From assembly GCA_022824585.1 (NCBI GenBank), contig JAJDZN010000074.1, forward strand, positions 1-50,026: 50,026 nt of DNA. Reading direction: 5' to 3'. The notes beneath the pieces were generated by a model, which did no database searches, was not told the DNA's origin, and worked only from the letters and a program-made list of their open reading frames with translations. This document shows, in pieces, positions 8,697 to 19,135 of the stretch. Position numbers and translations under genes: made by a program. Source of the DNA: Bryobacterales bacterium (GTDB lineage Bacteria; Acidobacteriota; Terriglobia; Bryobacterales; UBA6623). The stretch's first letter is position 1. Each line of letters begins with the position of its first letter.

Positions 8697-9800
8697 GTGC
8701 AGAAGCGCGATTACTACGAGGTGCTCGGCGTCCCCCGCGGGGCGGACGAGGCCCAGTGCAAGCGGGCCTACCGCAAGCTCGCCATGAAGCACCACCCGGA
8801 TCGCAACCCGGGCTCCAGCGAAGCCGAGGAGAAATTCAAGGAGGCTTCCGAGGCCTACGGCGTCCTAAGCGACCCGGAGAAACGCCAGCTGTACGACCAG
8901 TACGGCCACGAGGGCCTTGCCGGTGCCGGCATGGGCGGCTTCAACGCCAACGACTTCCCCGACATCTTCGGCGACCTCTTCGGAGAGTTCTTCGGCACCG
9001 GCTCGCGCCGGGGCCGCTCGCGCGCCCAGAGCGGCGACGACCTGCTGTACGAGCTGGAGATCGATTTCGAGGATGCAGCCTTCGGCTGTTCCAAGGAGAT
9101 CCAGATTCCGCGCAACGAATCGTGCGAGCGCTGCGACGGATCCGGCGCCGAGCCCGGTACCCGTCCGGTGCGTTGCAACCGCTGCGGCGGCCGCGGACAA
9201 GTGCATACCCAGCAGGGCTTCTTCATGATGAGCCGCACCTGCTCGACCTGCCGCGGGACCGGGCAAGCCATCCAGCATCCCTGCTCGACCTGCAGGGGCC
9301 GCGGCGTGCAGCAGGTCCAGCGCAAGCGCAAGGTGGACATTCCCGCCGGAGTGGACGACGGGATGCGCCTGCGCCTGTCGGGCGAGGGCGGGGTCGGCAG
9401 CCACGGCGGCCCGCGCGGCGACCTTTACGTCTTGATCCACGTGCGCGATCACGAGATATTCAAGCGCGAAGACGCCGACATCCACTGCGACGTCCAGATC
9501 AATGTCGCCCAGGCCGCGCTCGGCGCAAGGGTTTCGATACCGACGCTCGAGGGCGAAGAGACCCACACCATCAAGCCCGGCACTCAATCGGGAGCCCGGC
9601 TGGTCTTGCGCGGCAAGGGCATCCAGCGCGTGCGCAGCAGTCGGCGCGGCGACCTCTACGCGCATGTGGACGTCCAGATTCCGAAGAAGCTCAGCGGCGA
9701 GCAGCGGGAGCTGTTCGAGCGGCTCGGAGCGGCACTCGCAACCAGCCAGGACGCAGACGAAGAGAGTTTCTTCGACAAGCTGCGCGATGGCTTCCGCTGA
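8697..9800 (+). CDS. dnaJ: Chaperone DnaJ
   Basis: DnaJ is the Hsp40 partner of DnaK: it binds unfolded substrates and stimulates DnaK ATP hydrolysis. The 367-residue protein starts at a GTG (8697, [11 protein letters not shown]). The J domain holds HPD at 33-35. A glycine/phenylalanine-rich part (about 73-105) is followed by four zinc-binding CxxCxGxG repeats: CERCDGSG (143), CNRCGGRG (160), CSTCRGTG (182) and CSTCRGRG (196). The C-terminal substrate-binding domains then follow ([25 protein letters not shown]). It is a full-length class I DnaJ, one operon with grpE. The next gene starts 36 bases downstream and may be cotranscribed. Confidence 0.95.
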   Translation: MQKRDYYEVLGVPRGADEAQCKRAYRKLAMKHHPDRNPGSSEAEEKFKEASEAYGVLSDPEKRQLYDQYGHEGLAGAGMGGFNANDFPDIFGDLFGEFFGTGSRRGRSRAQSGDDLLYELEIDFEDAAFGCSKEIQIPRNESCERCDGSGAEPGTRPVRCNRCGGRGQVHTQQGFFMMSRTCSTCRGTGQAIQHPCSTCRGRGVQQVQRKRKVDIPAGVDDGMRLRLSGEGGVGSHGGPRGDLYVLIHVRDHEIFKREDADIHCDVQINVAQAALGARVSIPTLEGEETHTIKPGTQSGARLVLRGKGIQRVRSSRRGDLYAHVDVQIPKKLSGEQRELFERLGAALATSQDADEESFFDKLRDGFR

Positions 9801-9836
9801 GACCCAGAGCCGCTCGCGATGGGCTAAGATCAATCC

Positions 9837-12044
9837 GTGTCCGCTCGGGCCGTCGCCGCGAGCCTTGCGCTGCTGCTCTTGGCCGGGTCTTCAGCGACCC
9901 CGGCGCAGGATCAGACCGCGCGCCTGGTCGACCAGATCACGCAGCTCATCTCCTCCCAGCGCGGAATCAGAATCTACGACTGGGTCAATTTCATCATCCA
10001 GGACCGCCAGGTCACCCTGACCGGGACGGTGACAACTCGAGCGCTCAAGCGCGGGATCGCACGAGCTATACGCAAGCTTGAAGCGGTCGATTCGGTGGTG
10101 GACGAGCTGGAACTGGTCTCCTCGTCTGGCGACGACATCGGAATCCGGATCAATGCGTACTGGCGCATTTATGGGCATCCCGAGATCCGGCGACTAGCGT
10201 CGCCCCAGTCAGAGTTCAAGCAGCGCCTCCGACGGGCGCCCAGAGACACCCAACGAGTGTTGCTCCAGCCGATCCACATCGTGGTCGAAGACGGCCACTT
10301 GACGCTTGAGGGCGAGTTGGAGCAACTGCGCGAGAAGTGGGTGGCGGAAGAGCAGGCCTATGCCGTGCTAGGCGTGCGCTCGGTGACAAACAACATCGTC
10401 GTTACCGGCACGGACACCGAGGAGCTGCAACCGATCGACTTCGAGAACGATCCATGGTGGCGCGATTCCGCATCCATCGACGAACCGGTCGTGCGGGTCG
10501 AGAACCCGGCCGGCGCGGTTCGCGTGAAGGTGGTCAACACCGAGCGCGTGCGCCTGCGCAGAACCAGCCGCTCGCGGCCAATACAAGCGGGAGACACGAC
10601 AACGACGCGCCTGGGACGCAAGACGAGGATCAGCGCCAGTCCCGCTGACGGAGCGCAGGTCGACTTGGAGATCGACCTGCCCTACGGACAACGCCTGGAA
10701 GTCGAAACCGTGGACGGCCCGATCTCGGTCACCGGACTGATCCGGCGAGCGGACCTCAAGACCAGCTTCGGACGGGTCGAGCTTGCCGTGCCGTGGAAGT
10801 CGGTTCGGTTTGCCGCGGCCCTGGGCCGCAGTCCCGCGCATGTAGACATCCCGCCGCAGTTGCGGGCCTCGTTGAGCTCTCCCGGGCAGCCTCCCGTGGA
10901 AACCGCTTGGCAGATTGAGGACCTCCGCGACCAGCGCCAGAGCTTGTACGGCAGGATCCGCCTCGAAGGGGTGCGGCCCGATGCGCTGGTCCTGCGCGAC
11001 AGCGCGATCCCCGAGGACTCTCCGATCCGGATGCACTGGCAGGCCAGCGAGACGCTCGGCACCATGTTGAAGCGACCGTATCGCATGCGCATGAGCCGTC
11101 GCGACGGCGACGAGCCGCTGACGGGCGACGCCCCTGCCGAAGCGCTGGACGAGACGGTTCAATTCAACTCCGATGTCCGGCTGGTGCAGCTTTCGGCCTC
11201 CGTGGTCGATGAACAGAACAGGCCGGTTGCGGGATTGGGGCGAGAGGACTTCGAGGTGCTCGAGGACGGCGTGGCGCAGGAGATCGGGATCGTGCAGGAC
11301 GTCGACTCCGAGTTCAACCTGATCCTGCTGCTGGACTGCAGCACCAGCACCTTAGGGGACCGCAATGCCGTGCTCGAGTCTGCCAAGCAGTTCGTGCTGG
11401 CCGCCCGGCCGACCGACCAAGTCGGGATCTACGTGCTTTCGGACGCATACTTGCAGGTGGTCAGCCCCCTCACGGCGGACCGAGACGCGCTGCTGCGCAT
11501 GATCGAGCAGATCCCGCGGCTGTCGGGCGGCACGCCGCTCTACGACGCGATCACCCTCTCGTACGCGCAGGAGCTTGCGCGACGACGGTGGGAGCGCAAC
11601 GCGCTGGTGGTCATCAGCGACGGCATGGACAATGACCTGCTGCCGAGAAACAGCCGCTCGGTTCCGTCGGTGGTCGCCTTCGAGGATCTGTTGCGGGCGG
11701 CGGCCGAGATCAACAGCGCGATCTATCCGATCTTCCTCGAGCCCGAAGAATTCGGCGTCAGGGTCGAGCGAAGCTGGCGCGAGCGCCAGCGCCAGTCGAC
11801 GGACCGGGCCCGGAACCGCATGCAGCAGCTGGCCGAGCAAACGGGGGGGAGGATCTTCCGGGCGAAATCGATCCGCGACCTTGACGCGGTCTACGAGCAA
11901 GTCGCGGAGGAGTTGCGCAGCATCTACACGCTGGGCTACTACCCGTCCAACCAAGAATTCGACGGAGAATGGCGGCGGATCCGGGTCCATGTCAACGGGC
12001 ACGCCGCCCACGTCCGCACGCGACCCGGGTACTACGGCTGGTGA
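9837..12044 (+). CDS. Exported BON-BON-VWFA fusion protein (acidobacterial VWFA-related)
   Basis: A 735-residue protein starting at GTG 9837 with a signal peptide ending TPAQD (residue 24). Two BON-like modules lie at about 27-93 (QVTLTGTVTTRALKRGIARA) and 105-190 (HLTLEGELEQLREK ... VRSVTNNIVVTG). A beta-rich middle (about 215-325) has YGQRLEVETVDGPISVTG, like the repeated strands of DUF4097-type adhesins. The C-terminal part is a von Willebrand A domain of the acidobacterial type: LSASVVDEQNRPVAGL and FEVLEDG precede the metal site DCSTS (500-504), and ALVVISDGMDND comes later. It is likely periplasmic or surface-exposed; BON domains suggest membrane association. No catalytic activity is implied. 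It sits 36 bases after dnaJ. Confidence 0.8.
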   Translation: MSARAVAASLALLLLAGSSATPAQDQTARLVDQITQLISSQRGIRIYDWVNFIIQDRQVTLTGTVTTRALKRGIARAIRKLEAVDSVVDELELVSSSGDDIGIRINAYWRIYGHPEIRRLASPQSEFKQRLRRAPRDTQRVLLQPIHIVVEDGHLTLEGELEQLREKWVAEEQAYAVLGVRSVTNNIVVTGTDTEELQPIDFENDPWWRDSASIDEPVVRVENPAGAVRVKVVNTERVRLRRTSRSRPIQAGDTTTTRLGRKTRISASPADGAQVDLEIDLPYGQRLEVETVDGPISVTGLIRRADLKTSFGRVELAVPWKSVRFAAALGRSPAHVDIPPQLRASLSSPGQPPVETAWQIEDLRDQRQSLYGRIRLEGVRPDALVLRDSAIPEDSPIRMHWQASETLGTMLKRPYRMRMSRRDGDEPLTGDAPAEALDETVQFNSDVRLVQLSASVVDEQNRPVAGLGREDFEVLEDGVAQEIGIVQDVDSEFNLILLLDCSTSTLGDRNAVLESAKQFVLAARPTDQVGIYVLSDAYLQVVSPLTADRDALLRMIEQIPRLSGGTPLYDAITLSYAQELARRRWERNALVVISDGMDNDLLPRNSRSVPSVVAFEDLLRAAAEINSAIYPIFLEPEEFGVRVERSWRERQRQSTDRARNRMQQLAEQTGGRIFRAKSIRDLDAVYEQVAEELRSIYTLGYYPSNQEFDGEWRRIRVHVNGHAAHVRTRPGYYGW

Positions 12045-12149
12045 TTGCGAGCTCTGTGGCCGCGGGCACTTAGGCGCTGGCTGCAATCGACATCGGAGCG
12101 CTCGCCGGCCCCTAGGTCGCGCGGGGTGCAGCGCCGCCGAATTTCAATG

Positions 12150-12165
12150 TATACTGATATGTATA
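12150..12165. promoter_or_regulatory. AT-rich palindrome upstream of sufB, candidate operator
   Basis: TATAC (12150-12154) and GTATA (12161-12165) form a perfect inverted repeat with a 6-base spacer, inside the only AT-rich patch between 12045 and 12208. It lies about 45 bases upstream of the sufB ATG at 12209 and overlaps sequences that could act as -10 elements. Rrf2-family regulators bind such AT-rich dyads, and one is encoded five genes downstream. The link is inference. Confidence 0.4.
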
Positions 12166-12208
12166 GATTAGATGCCACTCATCAGTGGTGCTAGTCACGA
12201 GCCGACCT

Positions 12209-13657
<1,449 letters not shown>

Positions 13658-13688
13658 GCGGCCGACCGAAGGGAGAACGAGCGAGCAA

Positions 13689-14459
13689 ATGCTGCAAGTA
13701 CGGAATCTGCACGTCAGCATCGACGGCCAGAAGATCCTGCGCGGGATCGACCTCGATGTCCAGCCCGGCACGGTTCACGCCGTGATGGGGCCCAACGGAT
13801 CGGGCAAGAGCACGCTGGCGTCGGTGCTGGCCGGACGCGACGGCTACGAAATCGAAGAGGGCTCGGTAACGTTCAACGGCCAGGACCTGCTGGACATGGA
13901 CCCCGAGATCCGCGCCCGCGAAGGCGTGTTCCTAGCCTTCCAGTACCCGGTCGAGGTGCCCGGCGTGACCACCATGTACTTCATGCGCGAGGCCATCAAC
14001 GCGGTGCGCAAGCATCGCGGCCAGGCGGAGCTCAGCGCCGGGGAGTTCCTCAAGCTGGCCCGCGAGAAGATCAATCCTCTGGGCATGGAGGCCGACATGC
14101 TCAAGCGCGCCATCAACGAGGGCTTTTCGGGCGGCGAGAAAAAGCGCAGCGAAATCTTCCAGATGGCGATGCTGGAACCAAAGCTGGCAGTGCTCGACGA
14201 GACCGATTCGGGCCTGGACATCGACGCGCTCAAGATCGTCGCCGACGGCGTGAACTCCCTGCGCGGCCCCGATCGGTCATTCGTGGTCATCACCCACTAT
14301 CAGCGCCTGCTCAACTACATCGTCCCGGACTACGTGCACGTGCTGTCGGACGGGAGGATCGAGCTGTCGGGCGACAAGAACCTAGCCCTGGAACTTGAGT
14401 CGCGCGGCTACGGCTGGATTAACGACAAAGTCGTTCCGCAGGCGGCAGCGGGAGTCTGA
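13689..14459 (+). CDS. sufC: Fe-S cluster assembly ATPase SufC
   Basis: SufC is the ABC-type ATPase of the SufBCD complex; ATP binding dimerises it and remodels SufB-SufD for cluster assembly. The protein is 256 residues. The Walker A is GPNGSGKST (34-42), the signature FSGGEKKRSE (146-155) and the Walker B LAVLDETDSGLD (166-177), the last being the SufC-specific form. It also shows the Q-loop FLAFQYPVEVPGV and the switch histidine in ITHYQRLL. It is cytoplasmic with no membrane partner. sufD begins at the GTG two bases after its stop. Confidence 0.96.
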   Translation: MLQVRNLHVSIDGQKILRGIDLDVQPGTVHAVMGPNGSGKSTLASVLAGRDGYEIEEGSVTFNGQDLLDMDPEIRAREGVFLAFQYPVEVPGVTTMYFMREAINAVRKHRGQAELSAGEFLKLAREKINPLGMEADMLKRAINEGFSGGEKKRSEIFQMAMLEPKLAVLDETDSGLDIDALKIVADGVNSLRGPDRSFVVITHYQRLLNYIVPDYVHVLSDGRIELSGDKNLALELESRGYGWINDKVVPQAAAGV

Positions 14460-14460
14460 C

Positions 14461-15741
14461 GTGCCGGCGATCGCTGACAGGACCGACGTCTACCTGGAGC
14501 GCTTCAACGACGCGCCCGCCCGCTCAGCGGACGAGCCGACATGGTTGCTGGAGCGCCGCAAGCGCGCCATGGAGCGCTTCTTGCAGCTAGGCGTACCCAC
14601 TCTCAAGCACGAGGAATACAAGTACACCGATCTATCGGCGCTTGCCGATGGCCAGCTGCTGTTCGCGACGCGGCTCGGCGGCGCCGAAGCCGCTCTTCCC
14701 AGCTACGCGGCGGGCAGGTCCTCCGACCAAGCGACCGGCGCCGGCCCGCAGGTGCTAGGCCGGATCCAGCCGGGTGCCCGCGTGCAATCGCTGGCAGAAG
14801 CGCTGCGCTCCCAGCCCGATCTGGTGCAGCGGCACCTGGCCACGATCGCCGACTGCGAGGATCACGCGCTCTGCGCCGTCAACACCGCATTCTTCCCCGA
14901 TGCGGTTGTCCTCACGGCCGAACGCGGCGCGGTGCTGGAGGAGCCGATTCAGCTCGTGTTCGGGGATGGACCGGCGGGCAGACTGCCGCGCGTGCTAATC
15001 GTGGCGGGGCGAAACTCCTCGGTCCAAGTGGTGGAAACATACGCCGGTTCCGGCGCCTATTGGCGCAACGCGGTCACAGAGATCTATGCCGAGGAGAACG
15101 CGCGCGTCGACCACTACCGAGCCCAGGTCGAATCGCTAGACGCCTACCACACGGGCAGGCTGCAAGCGTCTCAAGAGCGCGACAGCTATGTCGGCTCGTT
15201 TTCCATCAGCTTCGGGGCCGCCGTTGCGAGGAACGACATCGGCACGCGGCTGAACGGCTCGGGGTGCGAGTGCTCGCTGGACGGGCTCTACGCAGTGCGT
15301 GGCGACCAATTGGTCGACCACCACACAAGCATCGACCATGCCATGCCGCACTGCAGCTCGCACCAGCTCTACAAGGGCGTGCTGGACGATAGGGCCAAGG
15401 GGGTGTTCAACGGCAAGATCTTCGTGCGGCCTGACGCGCAGAAGACGGATGCGGTGCAGAGCAACAAGAACCTGCTGCTCTCCGACGAGTCCGAGGTCAA
15501 CACCAAGCCGCAGCTTGAAATCGATGCCAACGACGTGCGCTGCACGCACGGAGCCACTATCGGCCAGCTGGATTCAGAGGCGGCCTTCTACCTGCAGTCG
15601 CGGGGCATCGGCGCGGGTCGGGCGCGCAACTTGCTCACGTACGCATTCGCCGCCGACGCGTTGGAACGCATCAAGTTCGGCCCGCTCAGAGAGCACTTCG
15701 AGGCCCTGCTGCTGAATCGCTTTGCCTCGCAGGAGCCGTGA
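14461..15741 (+). CDS. sufD: Fe-S cluster assembly protein SufD
   Basis: SufD pairs with SufB and SufC in the assembly scaffold and is linked to iron acquisition. The GTG at 14461, immediately after the sufC stop, gives 426 residues (MPAIADRTDVYLERF). Typical features are WLLERRKRAMERF and PTLKHEEYKYTDLS near the N-terminus and, in the C-terminal beta-helix, HYRAQVESLDAYH, DHHTSIDHAMPHCSSHQLYKG, GKIFVRPDAQKTDAVQSNKN, LLSDESEVNTKPQLEI and CTHGATIGQLDSEAAFYL. The order is intact and full length. Translation is probably coupled to sufC. Confidence 0.95.
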   Translation: MPAIADRTDVYLERFNDAPARSADEPTWLLERRKRAMERFLQLGVPTLKHEEYKYTDLSALADGQLLFATRLGGAEAALPSYAAGRSSDQATGAGPQVLGRIQPGARVQSLAEALRSQPDLVQRHLATIADCEDHALCAVNTAFFPDAVVLTAERGAVLEEPIQLVFGDGPAGRLPRVLIVAGRNSSVQVVETYAGSGAYWRNAVTEIYAEENARVDHYRAQVESLDAYHTGRLQASQERDSYVGSFSISFGAAVARNDIGTRLNGSGCECSLDGLYAVRGDQLVDHHTSIDHAMPHCSSHQLYKGVLDDRAKGVFNGKIFVRPDAQKTDAVQSNKNLLLSDESEVNTKPQLEIDANDVRCTHGATIGQLDSEAAFYLQSRGIGAGRARNLLTYAFAADALERIKFGPLREHFEALLLNRFASQEP

Positions 15742-15766
15742 TGGGACGGCCGATGGGAGCGCGATC

Positions 15767-17011
15767 GTGACGACTGCAACAGCGGCACCGGTTCGCCTCG
15801 ACGCCAAGGCGCTGCGGGCGGAATTCCCCGCCCTGCAGCAGCTCGTGCACAGCCGACCGCTGGTCTACCTCGACAACGCCGCCTCGTCGCAAACTCCGCG
15901 CCCAGTAATCGAGGCGCTGCTCGAGTACTACGAGAAGGATCGGTCCAACGTCCATCGCGGGGTGCACGAGCTCAGCCAGCGGGCCACTGACAAATACGAA
16001 TCGGCGCGCCTGCGCGTACAGCAGTTTCTCAACGCCGCCGAACCGGAAGAGGTCGTCTGGACGCGCGGTGCCACCGAGAGCATCAACCTTGTCGCATCGA
16101 GCTGGGGAAGGACGCACGTAGGTCCCGGCGATGACGTGATTGTCTCGGCCATGGAGCACCACTCCAACATCGTGCCGTGGCAGATCCTGTGCCAAGAGAA
16201 GGGCGCCAACCTGCGCGTCATCCCGATGAACGTCGCCGGCGAGCTGCTGATGTCCGAATACGACAGCCTGCTGTCGCCGCGCACCAAGATCGTGGCGGTG
16301 ACCCAAGTCTCGAACGCGCTCGGGACCGTCAACCCGGTTCAAGAGATCGCGGCCAAGGCGCACGCCGCCGGCGCGGTCTGTCTCGTCGACGGCGCCCAAG
16401 CGGCGCCGCACATGCCGGTAGACGTCCAGGCGCTGGATTGCGACTTCTTTGCGCTCTCGGGGCACAAGATGTGCGGTCCTACAGGCATCGGGGCGCTTTA
16501 CGCCCGCCGCGCCCTGCTGGAAGAAATGCCGCCTTACCAGAGCGGCGGGGACATGATCTCCTCGGTGAGTTTCGAAAAGACCGTATACAACGACCTGCCC
16601 TATCGCTTCGAAGCGGGCACGCCGATGATCGCGGGGGCGATCGGAATGGGCGCGGCGGTGGACTACTTGAATCGTGTCGGCATGGACCGGATCGCCGCTT
16701 ACGAAGCCGAATTGCTGGCCTACGGCGCCGGAAAGCTCGGCACCATCCAAGGCCTGCGCCCGATCGGAACCGCAAGAGACAAGGCCGGCGTGCTGTCGTT
16801 CGAGGTGGAAGGCATCCATCCCGCCGATCTGGGCACGATCTTGGACCGTCAGGGAATTGCGCTACGCGTGGGCCACCACTGCGCCGAGCCGGTCATGCAG
16901 TTCTACGGTGTAGCCGCGACCACGCGAGCGTCGATCGCGTTCTACAACGACCGCGCGGATTTCGACGCGCTGGCAGATGCGATCGAAACTGCCAAGGAGA
17001 TATTCGCCTGA
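15767..17011 (+). CDS. sufS: Cysteine desulfurase SufS
   Basis: SufS is a PLP-dependent enzyme that takes sulfur from cysteine, forming a persulfide for Fe-S assembly. From the GTG at 15767 (preceded by a gggagc ribosome site) it has 414 residues. PLP-binding features are EHHSN (130-134), DGAQ (208-211) and SGHKMCGPTG with the Schiff-base lysine K234. The catalytic cysteine is C373 in RVGHHCAEPVM, the group II (SufS/CsdA) context. It begins 25 bases after sufD and its stop overlaps the next start by one base. No sufE or sufU is seen in the operon. Confidence 0.95.
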   Translation: MTTATAAPVRLDAKALRAEFPALQQLVHSRPLVYLDNAASSQTPRPVIEALLEYYEKDRSNVHRGVHELSQRATDKYESARLRVQQFLNAAEPEEVVWTRGATESINLVASSWGRTHVGPGDDVIVSAMEHHSNIVPWQILCQEKGANLRVIPMNVAGELLMSEYDSLLSPRTKIVAVTQVSNALGTVNPVQEIAAKAHAAGAVCLVDGAQAAPHMPVDVQALDCDFFALSGHKMCGPTGIGALYARRALLEEMPPYQSGGDMISSVSFEKTVYNDLPYRFEAGTPMIAGAIGMGAAVDYLNRVGMDRIAAYEAELLAYGAGKLGTIQGLRPIGTARDKAGVLSFEVEGIHPADLGTILDRQGIALRVGHHCAEPVMQFYGVAATTRASIAFYNDRADFDALADAIETAKEIFA

Positions 17012-17535
17012 TGTCCATGCTGAAGTTAGGCCTGAACCAGCCGTCGTCCGACGCGGCGGAAGAGCAGCGGACCGGACCGGGCGACCAGCCCGCAAGCGGC
17101 GGCCTCAACACCGGGGCCCTGGCCGCCGCGCCGAAGTATGGCGAATTCGTCCCGAGCATGCACTCGAACATGACGATGACTTCGCCCCTTCCGCCGAAGG
17201 AGCCGGAGTACGCGCCAGACGCATCCTTGGAGGAAAAGGTCGTCGCGGTGCTGAAGACCTGCTACGACCCGGAGATCCCGATCGACATCTACCAGCTCGG
17301 GCTGATCTACAAGGTGACCGCGCCGCGGTCTCCCGATCAGCCGGACAAGGTGAAGGTCCTGATGACCCTCACCGCCCCCAACTGTCCAGCCGCCCAGACG
17401 CTTCCAGCGGAGGCCAAGTACAAGATCGAGCGGCTGCCAGACGTGGCGGACGCAGAGATCGAAATCACCTTCGATCCGCCGTGGACGCCCGAGAAGATGA
17501 GCGAGGAAGCCAAGCTCGTCCTGAACCTTGTCTGA
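17011..17535 (+). CDS. SufT-like MIP18/DUF59 protein with N-terminal extension
   Basis: A 174-residue protein whose ATG overlaps the sufS stop (TGATG). Residues about 75-174 are a DUF59/MIP18 domain with CYDPEIPIDIYQLGLIY and MTLTAPNCPAAQTL, the cysteine in the latter being the conserved family residue. Proteins of this kind in suf operons (SufT) help Fe-S cluster maturation or delivery. The first 65 or so residues are a low-complexity, Gln/Ala/Pro-rich extension, longer than in compact SufT proteins. The role is inferred from family and position. Confidence 0.9.
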   Translation: MSMLKLGLNQPSSDAAEEQRTGPGDQPASGGLNTGALAAAPKYGEFVPSMHSNMTMTSPLPPKEPEYAPDASLEEKVVAVLKTCYDPEIPIDIYQLGLIYKVTAPRSPDQPDKVKVLMTLTAPNCPAAQTLPAEAKYKIERLPDVADAEIEITFDPPWTPEKMSEEAKLVLNLV

Positions 17536-17544
17536 GGTCCAATC

Positions 17545-18042
17545 ATGCAACTGAGCGCCCAAGAAGAATACGGCCTGCGCTGCCTGTTGCGACTGGCCCA
17601 AGCCGGGCCGGACGCCATGATGAGCATTCACGAGATTTCGCGCGCAGAAGGGATCTCGATGCCGCACGCGGCGAAGCTGATGCGCGTCCTGCGCGAAGGA
17701 GGCCTTGTAGCGAGCGAGCGCGGCCAGGCCGGCGGCTACCAGCTGGCGCGGCCGCCGGAAGAGATCACCGCGCAACAAGCCATCCACGTGCTGGGCGGGG
17801 AGTTGTACGGCGGAGAATTCTGCGGGCGGTTCTCCGGGCACGAGGACCATTGCACGAATTCGATCGACTGCTCGATCCGGTCTCTGTGGAGAGCCGTGCA
17901 ATCGGTTGTCGACCAGTTGCTGACTCGCACGAGCATCCGCGACCTGATGTGCGCGGAGCAGGAAATGGACCGCTTCGTAGGAGACCTAGTCGTGCTATCC
18001 GGCGGCACTTCCCCGGCGGCGGCAAGGGCGAACCATGGCTGA
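17545..18042 (+). CDS. Rrf2-family Fe-S-type transcriptional regulator
   Basis: A 165-residue DNA-binding protein. The N-terminal winged helix is typical of the Rrf2/IscR family: LSAQEEYGLRCLLRLAQ, ISRAEGISMPHAAKLMRVL, then GGLVASERGQAGGYQLARPP. Cysteines C93, C103 and C109 (EFCGRF...CTNSIDCSIRSLW) match the three-cysteine cluster-ligand region of IscR-like regulators, although the first gap is longer (nine residues) than in IscR. It lies between the sufT-like and mrp genes and overlaps mrp by eight bases. Autoregulation of the suf operon according to Fe-S status is the natural inference, possibly through the palindrome at 12150-12165. Confidence 0.9.
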   Translation: MQLSAQEEYGLRCLLRLAQAGPDAMMSIHEISRAEGISMPHAAKLMRVLREGGLVASERGQAGGYQLARPPEEITAQQAIHVLGGELYGGEFCGRFSGHEDHCTNSIDCSIRSLWRAVQSVVDQLLTRTSIRDLMCAEQEMDRFVGDLVVLSGGTSPAAARANHG

Positions 18043-19114
18043 CCAGAAGCAATTCGAGGACGCGCTGAACGGCGTCGTACACCCCGACTACGGCAAGAAC
18101 ATCGTCGAACTGGGTCTGATCACGGACTTCGCGGCGGCGAACGGTTCGGTGACATTCAAGCTGCAAAACACCGTGGCCGACGGCGAGCGGACGCATGCGC
18201 TGCTTCAGGCGGCCGTCGCCGCCGTGCAGGCGGTGGATCCGCAGGTGCAGGTGAATGCCTCGGTCACGAATCGAGCTAGGCCGAATCCCGCGGGCAGCGA
18301 CGGGAAGGGATCCATTCTAGGCGTCAGAAACGTCATCCCCGTCGCGTCGGGCAAGGGAGGCGTTGGGAAGTCGACGGTGTCCGCCAACATCGCGCTCGCA
18401 CTGGCGGCGACCGGCGCCAAGGTCGGCCTGATGGATGCAGATGTCTACGGCCCTAGCATTCCGCTCATCATGGGTGCCACCAGCGGGCCGCAGCAGGGCG
18501 GCCGGGGCATCATCCCGGTCGAAGCGCAAGGCATCCCGATCATCTCCACCGGCTTCTTCATCCGCAAGGATCAGGCCGTGGTGTGGCGCGGCCCGATGCT
18601 CGCCAAGATGGTGGAGCAGCTCACGAACCAAGTGGAATGGGGCGAGTTGGACTACTTGGTGATTGACCTGCCGCCCGGCACGGGCGACGTGCAGCTCAGC
18701 CTCTGCCAGCGGCTGGCGCTGACCGGTGCGCTGGTCGTCACCACGCCGCAACCGATGGCGGTCAACGTCGCGGAAAAAGCGATCATCATGTTCCAGCAGC
18801 TGAAGACGCCGCTGCTGGGCGTCGTGGAGAACATGAGCTACTACGAGTCGCGTTCTACCGGCGAGCGGGAGTACATCTTCGGTTCGGGCGGGGCCGAGAA
18901 GATCGCCGAGCGCTGGAGTATCCCGGTCCTGGGCAAGGTGCCGCTGGCCACGACCGTGCGCGAGACCTCGGATGACGGCAAGCCGATCGTGCTGGCCGAT
19001 CCGGACGCGCCCGCGGCTCAGGCCTTCGTAACAGTGGCACAGGAACTCGCGGCCCAAGTGGCGATGCGCAACCTGAAGGCCGCGAGCGAGGAGATGGTTC
19101 AGATCAACTTCTGA
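18035..19114 (+). CDS. Mrp/ApbC-type P-loop ATPase, Fe-S carrier family
   Basis: A 359-residue protein, ATG at 18035. The N-terminal 80 residues form a MIP18-like domain (FEDALNGVVHPDYGKNIVELG). The P-loop is VASGKGGVGKST (103-114), the deviant Walker A of Mrp/NBP35 proteins; GLMDADVYGPSIP and DYLVIDLPPGTGDVQL follow. Mrp proteins bind and transfer Fe-S clusters to targets. The usual CxxC after ENMSY is missing: the sequence reads ENMSYYESRSTGERE, with no cysteine nearby. It is the last gene of the suf operon. Confidence 0.92.
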   Translation: MADQKQFEDALNGVVHPDYGKNIVELGLITDFAAANGSVTFKLQNTVADGERTHALLQAAVAAVQAVDPQVQVNASVTNRARPNPAGSDGKGSILGVRNVIPVASGKGGVGKSTVSANIALALAATGAKVGLMDADVYGPSIPLIMGATSGPQQGGRGIIPVEAQGIPIISTGFFIRKDQAVVWRGPMLAKMVEQLTNQVEWGELDYLVIDLPPGTGDVQLSLCQRLALTGALVVTTPQPMAVNVAEKAIIMFQQLKTPLLGVVENMSYYESRSTGEREYIFGSGGAEKIAERWSIPVLGKVPLATTVRETSDDGKPIVLADPDAPAAQAFVTVAQELAAQVAMRNLKAASEEMVQINF

Positions 19115-19135
19115 GCTGATCGAGCGAGATGCGCT

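Noticed and set aside
8865..9833. 322-codon minus-strand frame antisense to dnaJ
   Set aside because: Shadow of a gene with unmistakable DnaJ motifs.
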